Translations under genes and position numbers: made by a program | Source of the DNA: CAVZLD01 sp964522605 | Lineage (GTDB): Bacteria > Planctomycetota > Planctomycetia > Pirellulales > Pirellulaceae | Length of the DNA stretch: 43,410 bases | Reading direction: 5' to 3' | Assembly: GCA_964522605.1 (NCBI GenBank) | Contig: CAZFWV010000019.1 | Span: forward strand, 1 to 43,410 | Notes under the pieces: generated by a model | What the model saw: only the letters and a program-made list of their open reading frames with translations | The model's database searches: none | Told to the model about the DNA's origin: nothing | Part shown: positions 25,049-33,400 of the stretch, one piece after another | Layout of the letters: the number at the start of each line of letters is the position of its first letter | How positions within the stretch are numbered: position 1 is the stretch's first letter

Positions 25049-26494
25049 GTGCTTCATCTACCGGTCTTGCGATGGGGACAACCGTACGAGTCGCTGGAAG
25101 TCCAGGAGGTCCTCCATTTCCGCACAGGAGAACCGATCGCTCGAGTCAGTCAGGCCAATGACGGCATTATTCGACGGGACATGCGCCAGGCGCGGACCGC
25201 TCGGCAAACACTGCGTGAGATCCCCAGCAGCGAATTGATTGAAATGATGAAGCGCGCCGCGGATCTCTACGAAAGTGCGTCTCTTCCTGTGGGTGACGGC
25301 AGTCAGTCCGCCGACGATTTCGTTCATCAGCAGTCGGCCAGTACTGGGTTGCCCGAACACATGTGCCGGTCGAACATGGCCAAGAATTCATTCGTGCTGC
25401 GGAACATGGACCGGATTCTCGATTGTCTGACGCGTGGCCTGGATCTGAACATTCTGACACGCGGCTGGGGTGTCGAATCGCGAGGCGTCGTGGTCAGTTA
25501 CCAGGCTCAATCACCGGTTCTGGCGGCCGTACTTCCGTCCAACTCACCCGGCGTGCACACCCTTTGGTTGCCGGTAATTCCGCTTCAACTGGGTCTGGTC
25601 CTGAAGCCCGGCCCGCAGGAGCCGTGGACGCCCTATCGGATGGTCTCGGCCTTCATCCAGGCGGGAGTCCCCGCTTCGGTCTTCGGACTTTATCCCGGTG
25701 AGGCCGCCGCCGGAGCCGCCGTGCTGGCCTGTTGCGAGCGGGCCATGATCTTCGGGGGCACGGCAACGGTCGAGCAGTATCGCGGAAACCCGCGAGTCCA
25801 GGCCCATGGGCCTGGATTCTCCAAGATTTTGCTTGGTGATGATCTCGTCGACCGCTGGGAGGATTACCTGGACCTGATGGCGGAGAGCATCTATTTGAAC
25901 AGCGGACGCGGATGCATCAACTGTTCGGGAATCTGGGCTTCGCGGCACACGCTGAAGATCGCCCAGGCGTTGGCCGAACGGCTGGGACCCATCGAAGCCT
26001 TGCCCCCGGAAGATCCTCAGGCGGGGTTGGCCGCCTTTACGGTTCCGGGCATGGGGAAGGCCGTCTGGCAAATGATCGAACAAGATCTCCAAGGCGAGGG
26101 CGTGACCCATTGCACAGCCGACTATGGGCCTCGTCTGGTCGAATTCGATCGCTGCTCGTATTTGCGTCCAACGCTCGTCCATTGCCAATCCAGCCAGGCC
26201 GAGATTGCGAAAAAGGAATTCATGTTCCCCTTCAGTACGGTCGTCGAATGCCCGCAAGATCGGATGCTCGCCGAAATGGGGCCAACGCTCGTTTGCACCG
26301 CAATTACAGAGGACGAGAAATTCATCGACGACCTGACGGCTGCGACGCACGTTGATCGCCTGAACATCGGAGCAATCCCAACGACGCGGTTGAATTGGCT
26401 TCAACCCCACGAAGGCAACCTGATCGATTTCCTGTTTCGTTCGCGCGCCTATCAGGTTCCGGAGGACAAGCTCGAAGCGGTGCCCCAAAGCTGA
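25049..26494 (+). CDS. Aldehyde dehydrogenase family protein, probable acyl-thioester reductase
   Basis: From the GTG at 25049 (AGGAG 10 bases upstream) the product has 481 residues. ALDH-fold features are AAVLPSNSPGVHTLWL, the cofactor region KPGPQEPWTPYRMVSAFIQAG and catalytic Cys289 in NSGRGCINCSG. The usual ELGGK segment with the general-base Glu is replaced by HGPGFSKILL (253 onward), like the GPGN segment of CoA-acylating enzymes such as EutE and PduP. Those enzymes reduce acyl-CoA to aldehyde and do not need that Glu. With a ligase upstream and an alcohol dehydrogenase downstream, reduction of an acyl thioester to aldehyde is the likely direction. The frame extends upstream to 24947 inside the ligase gene without homology. 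Confidence 0.85.
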   Translation: MLHLPVLRWGQPYESLEVQEVLHFRTGEPIARVSQANDGIIRRDMRQARTARQTLREIPSSELIEMMKRAADLYESASLPVGDGSQSADDFVHQQSASTGLPEHMCRSNMAKNSFVLRNMDRILDCLTRGLDLNILTRGWGVESRGVVVSYQAQSPVLAAVLPSNSPGVHTLWLPVIPLQLGLVLKPGPQEPWTPYRMVSAFIQAGVPASVFGLYPGEAAAGAAVLACCERAMIFGGTATVEQYRGNPRVQAHGPGFSKILLGDDLVDRWEDYLDLMAESIYLNSGRGCINCSGIWASRHTLKIAQALAERLGPIEALPPEDPQAGLAAFTVPGMGKAVWQMIEQDLQGEGVTHCTADYGPRLVEFDRCSYLRPTLVHCQSSQAEIAKKEFMFPFSTVVECPQDRMLAEMGPTLVCTAITEDEKFIDDLTAATHVDRLNIGAIPTTRLNWLQPHEGNLIDFLFRSRAYQVPEDKLEAVPQS

Positions 26495-26504
26495 ATCATC
26501 GGCA

Positions 26505-26663
26505 ATGGAGAATCGATCTCCGCCGCACCGCGAGACTCTTCGATGGCGCGTCGTGTTGTCGGTGATGGCTGAAAGCAAGACGTGGAATCGCGCAAACTCA
26601 AAGCTCAGCGAACATCCGTTGATCGCGCGCAACGTTGAGTCGAAAAGAATGGCTGCCAAGTGA
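26505..26663 (+). CDS. Possible small basic protein between the dehydrogenase genes (52 aa)
   Basis: An ATG-started frame fills the gap between the aldehyde and alcohol dehydrogenase genes. Its TGA (26661-26663) overlaps the ATG of the next gene in a TGATG arrangement. The predicted peptide is polar and basic with no recognisable motif. No Shine-Dalgarno sequence precedes it, and such frames arise by chance at this GC content. It could instead be a leader that couples translation to the alcohol dehydrogenase. Confidence 0.25.
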   Translation: MENRSPPHRETLRWRVVLSVMAESKTWNRANSKLSEHPLIARNVESKRMAAK

Positions 26664-27814
26664 TGATTCCCTTCGATTTTGAGTCACGCACGCGAATCAT
26701 CTTCGGTCCCGGATCGACCGCGCGTCTGGGGGAACTTGCCGGTGAGTTGTCCGCCAAGCGTGTTCTCCTGATCAGCGATCCCGGCGTGGTTGCAGCGGGT
26801 CACGCAGGGCGTGGACTGGAGGCTCTGCGGCGTCACGGGATCAGCGCCGAACTGTACGAGGATGTTCAGGAGAATCCAACCACCGACGACGTCCATCGTG
26901 GACTTGCCGTCGTTCGCGAACTGCAGCCGGACCTGCTGGTCGGCTTGGGCGGTGGCAGTTCGATGGATTGCGCGAAGGGGATCAACTTCCTGCACACGAA
27001 CGGTGGTCGAATGCAGGACTATTGGGGAGTGGGAAAGGCGCGGCTCCCCCTGCTGCCGATGATTGCAGTGCCGACAACCGCAGGGACGGGCAGTGAGGCC
27101 CAATCGTTTGCTCTCATCTCCGATGCGGAGTCGCACGTCAAGATGGCCTGCGGCGACAAGAAAGCCGCGTTCCGCATCGCGATTCTCGATCCCGAACTCA
27201 CATTGACTCAGCCGGAACGTATTACCGCACTCACCGGAATCGATGCGATCGCCCACGCACTGGAGACTTTCGTCACCAAACGACGGAACAGCATCTCCCT
27301 GTGCTTCAGCCGGGAAGCCTGGCGGTTGCTCTCTGGCCATTTCTGTCGCGTACTGGACGATCCACAAGACCTGCAGGCGCGCGGGGCGATGCAATTGGGC
27401 GCCTGCTTCGCCGGCTTGGCAATCGAAAACTCGATGCTCGGCGCGACACACGCCCTCGCAAATCCACTCACCGCGACCTACCAGATTGCCCACGGACAGG
27501 CCATCGCCACGATGTTACCGCATGTGGTGCGGTTTAACGGTCAGCAGGTTGCCGACTGGTACCGCGAACTATCGCTCGCTGCCGAAATGAAATCCGTCCG
27601 TCAGGATTCCGATCCGGTCGAAAGGCTCGCGCACTTTCTGGGCGAGTTGACCGACCATGCAGCCCTGCCACGAACGTTGAAACAACTGGGTGTCGAGCAG
27701 GACGCACTTCCTTCGCTTGCCGCGGACGCTGCACAACAATGGACCGGCCAATTCAATCCGCGCAGCGTGACGCAACAGGACCTGTTGGGCCTGTATGAAT
27801 CTGCGTTCCAGTAG
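26663..27814 (+). CDS. Iron-containing alcohol dehydrogenase
   Basis: The 383-residue protein is a group III (Fe-type) alcohol dehydrogenase. Visible are TRIIFGPGSTARLGEL near the N-terminus, the nucleotide-binding GGGSSMDCAK (near 96-105), PTTAGTGSE, and metal ligands Asp194 and His198 in GIDAIAHALE, His263 in GATHALANPL and His277 in AHGQAIATMLPH. Members reduce aldehydes to alcohols with NAD(P)H or run in reverse. The ATG at 26663 is preferred over the GTG just before it. The position after an acyl-thioester-reductase-like gene suggests it takes the aldehyde on to an alcohol. The substrate is not inferable from sequence alone. Confidence 0.93.
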   Translation: MIPFDFESRTRIIFGPGSTARLGELAGELSAKRVLLISDPGVVAAGHAGRGLEALRRHGISAELYEDVQENPTTDDVHRGLAVVRELQPDLLVGLGGGSSMDCAKGINFLHTNGGRMQDYWGVGKARLPLLPMIAVPTTAGTGSEAQSFALISDAESHVKMACGDKKAAFRIAILDPELTLTQPERITALTGIDAIAHALETFVTKRRNSISLCFSREAWRLLSGHFCRVLDDPQDLQARGAMQLGACFAGLAIENSMLGATHALANPLTATYQIAHGQAIATMLPHVVRFNGQQVADWYRELSLAAEMKSVRQDSDPVERLAHFLGELTDHAALPRTLKQLGVEQDALPSLAADAAQQWTGQFNPRSVTQQDLLGLYESAFQ

Positions 27815-27979
27815 CCGTCAGAACAATGTCTCGGAGTGCGCCACTAGAAGGCATTTCCGCGTCATCAACGGCGAGATTCGGCTGTTCGACCCTTGGAATT
27901 CTCGGCAGGAGGCGCAACAATTGACATCAAGCGGGATTGGTCTGAGACGGACGACAACGGCAAGACTGTGGAGAAAACG

Positions 27980-29146
27980 ATGTACCGACAGCTTGGGTAC
28001 TCACTGATCCTACTGGGGATTCTGGCCGCCCACTTGCCGGCCGTTCCTGCGACCGAGACGGAACCGGTGGCGGAAACGACCGGATTGCAGTCGTCTGCGG
28101 AAGCCTGGCCCATGTTTCGCGGAAACTCGCTCGCCACCGGAGTCGCGAAAAGTGGATTACCAATTAACCTGGAGCTTCTCTGGCGTTACGAAGTCCCCAA
28201 AGGAGCGTTCGAAGGAACTCCGGCGATCGTCGAAGGCGTGGTCTATCTAGGTGACCTGGATGGATCGCTATTTGCGCTCGACCTGCAGACCGGCCGGGAA
28301 TTGTGGAAGTACACGACCGACAGCGGGTTTCCCGCATCCCCGGCCGTTCGCGACGGGAAGGTCTACTTGGGCGACTATGACGGGCGGCTTCACTGCGTCG
28401 AAGCCCAAAGCGGTAAGCAATTGTGGGTCTTCGAGTCCAGCGCCGAGATCAACTCCTGCCCGAACTTCTACCGAGAAAACGTCTTGTTCGGCTCTCAGGA
28501 TGCCACGCTGTACTGCTTGAACGCAGCCACGGGTGAATTGGTCTGGAAGTTTGAAATCCAGGATCAGATTCGTTGCTCTCCGACTCTGGTCGAGGGGCGC
28601 GCGTTCCTCGCGGGTTGCGACGGCCAACTGCATATCGTGGATGTCGAGAAAGGGGCGGGCCTCTCCAGCGTGCCGATCAATGCACCGACCGGTGTAACCC
28701 CCGCCGTCCAAGGCGACTTTGCCTACTTCGGCACCGAAGGGGGCGAGATGTTCTGCGTTGACTGGAGGAAATCGCGCGTTGTCTGGACATGGCAGGACGA
28801 ACGTCGATCTCAGCCGATCCGCAGTTCACCGGCTGTGACGGAGTCCATTGTTGTCGTGGGGGGGCGTACGAAGCAGATCACAGCCTTCGAACCCGCGACC
28901 GGAAAAGTCATCTGGAATGTCCCGACGAAACAGCGAGTGGATTCCTCGCCGGTCATCGTGGGCTCTCGAGTGTACGTCGCCGCTTCGGATGGCCGCCTGG
29001 CCGCGCTCGATCTGCGAACGGGAGAAGCCCTGTGGCAGTTTGAGGCCGGCGGTGGCTTCACCGGCTCCCCGGCCGTCGCTGCGGAAAGACTTGTGATTGC
29101 CAACGATGATGGCATTGTCTATTGCTTTGGAAAGGCGAAAGAGTGA
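27980..29146 (+). CDS. Exported PQQ-repeat (BamB-like) beta-propeller protein
   Basis: The 388-residue protein starts at ATG 27980 with GGAG 6 bases upstream. A signal peptide covers about residues 1-24 (MYRQLGYSLILLGILAAHLP). After WPMFRGNSLATGVAKSGLP it has about seven propeller repeats of the form VYLGDLDGSLFALDLQTGRELWKY, with the PQQ-type A-x-D-x-x-T-G-x-x-x-W pattern. BamB-like propellers are scaffolds; some PQQ propellers are quinoprotein dehydrogenases, but the calcium and PQQ ligand pattern of true enzymes is not evident. An AGGAGG lies further upstream (27907-27912), before an ATT at 27920 in the same frame, an unlikely alternative start. It overlaps the radical SAM gene by 4 bases. 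Confidence 0.88.
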   Translation: MYRQLGYSLILLGILAAHLPAVPATETEPVAETTGLQSSAEAWPMFRGNSLATGVAKSGLPINLELLWRYEVPKGAFEGTPAIVEGVVYLGDLDGSLFALDLQTGRELWKYTTDSGFPASPAVRDGKVYLGDYDGRLHCVEAQSGKQLWVFESSAEINSCPNFYRENVLFGSQDATLYCLNAATGELVWKFEIQDQIRCSPTLVEGRAFLAGCDGQLHIVDVEKGAGLSSVPINAPTGVTPAVQGDFAYFGTEGGEMFCVDWRKSRVVWTWQDERRSQPIRSSPAVTESIVVVGGRTKQITAFEPATGKVIWNVPTKQRVDSSPVIVGSRVYVAASDGRLAALDLRTGEALWQFEAGGGFTGSPAVAAERLVIANDDGIVYCFGKAKE

Positions 29147-30450
29147 CCACCGAATCGACCAAGACAGAAGTCGGCAGTTACTTCATTTCCAATTATCCTC
29201 CGTTTTCCCAATGGACCGAGGACCAGGTACCCGAAGCTCTTCAGGCGCTGGAATCTCCCCCGGACCAGGTTCCGCTCGGCCTGTATCTGCACATTCCGTT
29301 CTGCCGAAAACGCTGCAAATTCTGCTATTTTCGCGTGTACACGGACAAGAACGCAGGCGAAATCGAAACGTACCTTGCGGCGCTGTCACGGGAGATTGAG
29401 CTGCTGAGCGAACAGCCGTGCATGGGCGGACGCCCCTTCCGGTTCGTCTATTTTGGCGGAGGCACGCCTTCCTTTCCCAGCGCAAAACAACTGAAATCGC
29501 TCGTTGACCGCCTGCGCGCAAACATCGACTGGGATCAGGCGGAAGAGGTCACTTTCGAATGTGAACCCGGAACCCTGTCGGAACCCAAAGTTCATACGTT
29601 GCGCGAGTTGGGGATCACGCGTCTGAGTCTGGGCGTGGAGAACTTCAGCGACGAAGTCCTGGAGGAGAACGGGCGGGCGCACCTTTCTGCCGAGATCGAA
29701 CGGAGTTGGCGCTGGATTCAGGAAGCGGATTTTCCGACGGTCAACATTGATCTGATTGCCGGCATGGTTCGCGAAACGTGGGACAACTGGAAAGACTGCA
29801 TTCAGAAAACCATCGACTTGTCACCCGACAGCGTAACGATTTATCAACTGGAACTTCCCTTCAACACGGTCTATTCCAAAGACATCCTCGGCAATCAGAT
29901 CGAAATCCCCGTCGCCGATTGGCCGACGAAACGGGCCTGGGTCAGCTACGCCTTTGACCAACTGCAGAATGCCGGCTATTCCGTCTCCAGTGCTTATACG
30001 CTGGTCAAAGATCCCGACCGCGTGAACTTCAGCTATCGCGACAATCTCTGGCAAGGCTCCGATCTCCTGTCAACCGGCGTCGCGAGTTTCGGTCACATTT
30101 CCGGGGTGCACTATCAGAACCATCCCGAATGGTCGGGATATGTGGATACGTTACTGAACGAGCGTCGTCTGCCGATCTACCGCGCTCTGCGGCCCACGGC
30201 ACACCAAAGCCTGATTCGGGAAGTCATCCTGCAATTGAAGCGCGGCTACCTCGATGCAAAATACTTCCAACGGAAGTTCCAGGTGGACATTCTGGAGCAT
30301 TGGCAACCGCAGTGGCAGCAGTATGTCGAAGAAGGCTGGCTGACGGTAACCGACGACCGCGTCGAGCTGACCCGAGACGGTCTGCTCCGCGTGGATGGTC
30401 TGCTTCCGGCGTTTTTCGAACCCGAGCATCAGGACGTGCGATACACCTGA
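29143..30450 (+). CDS. HemN/HemW-like radical SAM protein
   Basis: The 435-residue protein starts at a GTG at 29143, overlapping the propeller stop (GTGA). The iron-sulfur motif is Cys54-x3-Cys58-x2-Cys61 in HIPFCRKRCKFCYF, the HemN-class pattern with an aromatic residue after the last Cys. YFGGGTPSF, FECEPGTL, RLSLGVENF and NIDLIAGM are the SAM-binding and barrel segments, and the C-terminal region (from about 340) resembles the HemN-type winged helix. True HemN lacks nothing obvious here, yet no other porphyrin gene is nearby. The family also includes the heme chaperone HemW, the heme-degrading HutW/ChuW and C-methylases and cyclopropanases, so assignment as coproporphyrinogen oxidase is not safe. 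Confidence 0.85.
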   Translation: MTTESTKTEVGSYFISNYPPFSQWTEDQVPEALQALESPPDQVPLGLYLHIPFCRKRCKFCYFRVYTDKNAGEIETYLAALSREIELLSEQPCMGGRPFRFVYFGGGTPSFPSAKQLKSLVDRLRANIDWDQAEEVTFECEPGTLSEPKVHTLRELGITRLSLGVENFSDEVLEENGRAHLSAEIERSWRWIQEADFPTVNIDLIAGMVRETWDNWKDCIQKTIDLSPDSVTIYQLELPFNTVYSKDILGNQIEIPVADWPTKRAWVSYAFDQLQNAGYSVSSAYTLVKDPDRVNFSYRDNLWQGSDLLSTGVASFGHISGVHYQNHPEWSGYVDTLLNERRLPIYRALRPTAHQSLIREVILQLKRGYLDAKYFQRKFQVDILEHWQPQWQQYVEEGWLTVTDDRVELTRDGLLRVDGLLPAFFEPEHQDVRYT

Positions 30451-30472
30451 ACACACTGCCCATCTCGTCGGA

Positions 30473-33400
30473 TCAGGTCCTGGAATAGTCGTTCCTCTGC
30501 AATGCAACGACAAGATCCTCTGCGGAAAACTCGCCATCGCCATTCCAATCTCCCGTGGACCAAGTGGAGTTGCCCAAGACGGAATCCTCGTACTGCCCTG
30601 CCGTAAGCACGTCGACTAGGTCGCTCGAATCAAATCGCCCATCGAGGTTCGCGTCTCCCGGTGCGGCGAGAAAAACGTCGGCCACAAACGACCAAACGTC
30701 GTGCACGTCGACACGCTGATCCCCTGTTCGATCGTACCAGATGTTCTGGGCACGAACCGCGGCCAGGAACGCGTCGACGTCGACCGACTGAACCACACCG
30801 TCACCGTCGATGTCTCCCACGCGAAAGTCGGGAAGCCGTTCGCCAAAGTTGTAGTCCACGCCGATATCTCCCGCCGCGAGTACGATCTGCGTGAATCCAT
30901 CGGCCTCAATTTGTCCGCCATGCGATCCGACCGTCTCGGTCCCATCGAGGAAGCCAACCGGTTGAGTCTCGCGGAGCGCGTAGGTCCCAGGTGGAAGATA
31001 GGCAAACTGATAGAAGCCGTTTTCGTCCGTCAGGATCTGCTGGTGCAGGGTCGCCCCCGAGGCCGTTGCGCCGGTCAGCTCAATGCGCACCCCCATGATT
31101 CCCGGTTCACCCACTTGTCGTTGGCCATCTTCGTTCTGATCGACGTAGACGAACCCGGATGGATCGGCGAGTGGGACCCCGACTGCGGCCAACCCACTGC
31201 CCGCAGGACCGGTGAAGTCGCTGCTCGGATTGGCCGACGTGAGGAATTCGCGTTTGGAGATGCGACCCGGATCGACACCCAACTCGCCAAACAAGTAATC
31301 GGTTGCCGCTTCGTTGGGCCCGATTGCTATGTGCGAAATGATGTCGTTCGTCACGGTTCCCCCGGCGGAGCCGGCCGAGTCGCGTCCATCGACGAAATTA
31401 ATCGGCTGAGTTTGTCGTAACCGGTACGTACCAGGAAACAGTTTGACGAATCGATAGTTCCCATGGGAGTCGGTAATCACACTGACGCGAAGGGAGGGAT
31501 TGGACTGATCGATGATTGTCACGGTGACGCCGGCAAGTCCAATCTCGTTGGGCTCACGCTGCCCGTTGTTGTTCTGGTCGACATAGACGGATCCCGCGAG
31601 ACTGGCCGAAGGACTCAGTTCGCCAAAATTGTACTCACCCCCAACGATGTGGTTCGTCAGATCGATGTCGACAAACTGATCGTTGTTCACAACCGCAGCG
31701 GGGGGAAATCCGTTTTGCTCCATTCCATCCTGAAGTGTCGCGGGTTGAGTTTCCGTCAGCGTATAACGTCCTGGCGGAAGATCCCGGAACTGATAAAACC
31801 CGTTCGCATCGGTGTAGGCGGTCTGTGGCAACACGCTATTTCCAAATACATCGAGCGAGGCGCCCGTCAACGTCACGGGTACACCCGGAACCCCCATTTC
31901 CGCGGGATCGCGCCGACCGTTGCGATTCGCATCGATGTAGACATAGCCTGTTGGGTCGACGACGGGAACTTCGGCGAAATTGTTGCCCACGGCGCTTGCG
32001 CCGATGTTCACGATGATGTTATCGACCCGGTCCGTGCCGATCGTACCCGGCAAGGGCACGTTGTTCCGCGAGTCCCGCCCGTCGAAGTATCCAGCAACCT
32101 GCGCGGGTTCGATCACAGAATAGGTGCCTGCCCAGAGATCGGCGAACTCATATGTTCCGTCCGGCGCCGTGGTCGTCGTTCGAGTCACGGATCTGCCGTT
32201 CACGTCAACGCCGGTCAGTTCCAGCAATACACCACCAAGCCCGAAGTCATTCCCCGTGAAATAACCGTCGTTCGCGATGTCGGCGAAGACTCGACCCACC
32301 AGTCGTGATGAAGGCACCTCACCGAAATTGACGTTTTCGGACACGTTTCCCGACGTGAGCGAGATCGGACCGACGGTGTCCGGTCCTCCAGCGGAACCCG
32401 GAATCGGCGTCACGTTGCCCTGCGTCTCGAAGCCGTCCACGTAGCCCGGCGGCTGCACTTCGCTGACTTGATACGTCCCGGGCCGCAAACCGTCGAACTG
32501 ATAGCCACCCGTCGAATCGGTGGTCGTCAACCGAGTCACCGAGTTGCCCTGGTCATCCCAGCCATTCAAACGGAGCGTCACGCCAACGATGCCGGATTCA
32601 GCGATCCGTAGACCATCGTTGTTGGCATCGACGTAGACAGACCCCGTGATCGCTGCAGGTCGAAGTTCACCGAAGTTATTGCCGTCACTGGTCACCGACG
32701 CCGTCCCGACCGCGATCGAGAATGTGGCAAGTCTATCGTCGTAGCGATCCGCGTTTGTCGCCTGCAATGCGGGTGTTCCGACGGAGTCCATGCCGTTCAA
32801 GTAACCGGTCGGTTGAATCTCGGTCAGCACGTAGTCGCCGGGGCGCAGTCCGGTGAACGAATAGCGCCCGGTTGCGTCGGTTACCGCCGTACGCATCACG
32901 GTCGCTCCCAGGTGGTCGGAGCCCGCAAGCTGCACAGTGACTCCGACGATCGCCGCTGCTGCCCCATCATCGAAAAGTCCGTTGTTGTTCTGGTCGTGAT
33001 AAACGGACCCGGCAAGCGTGTGGGAATGGAGCGTCAGCGACGAACTGCTGCCATCGAAGTAATTGTTCACCCCTCCGCTGCCTGTGCGCTCTCCCGTCAC
33101 AGCCCCGGCGGGACCTGTCACCGACCCCGTCGGATTGGGAATAACGCCGGTCTGTCCGGGCAGACTCGTATATTGCAGCGATGCGGTGTTCTGGATGGTC
33201 GCGCCGGGCAACGCGGCAGCCCCGACGGTCGCATCGTATCGAATCTCGATGTCATCGCCCGGTGCTACGATCGCCACCGTCACGTCCAGCAAGGAAGCCG
33301 AGGAGCGGTTCAGAAATCCATCGCTGATGAGGCTGCCATTGCGATAGACTCTGACATTCCGAAGACTGCCAAGTGTTGTCGGAAGCGAATCGGTCAGCTG

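Noticed and set aside
25544..26659. 371-codon minus frame opposite the aldehyde dehydrogenase
   Set aside because: Long only because of codon bias on the real strand; no family sequence.
27921..27926. TTGACA as a -35 box before the propeller gene
   Set aside because: No acceptable -10 at 16-18 bases; the gene is probably read from an upstream promoter.
30450..30510. CCTGA/TCAGG inverted repeat between the convergent radical SAM and giant genes as a terminator
   Set aside because: Only five-base arms with a long loop and no T-run.
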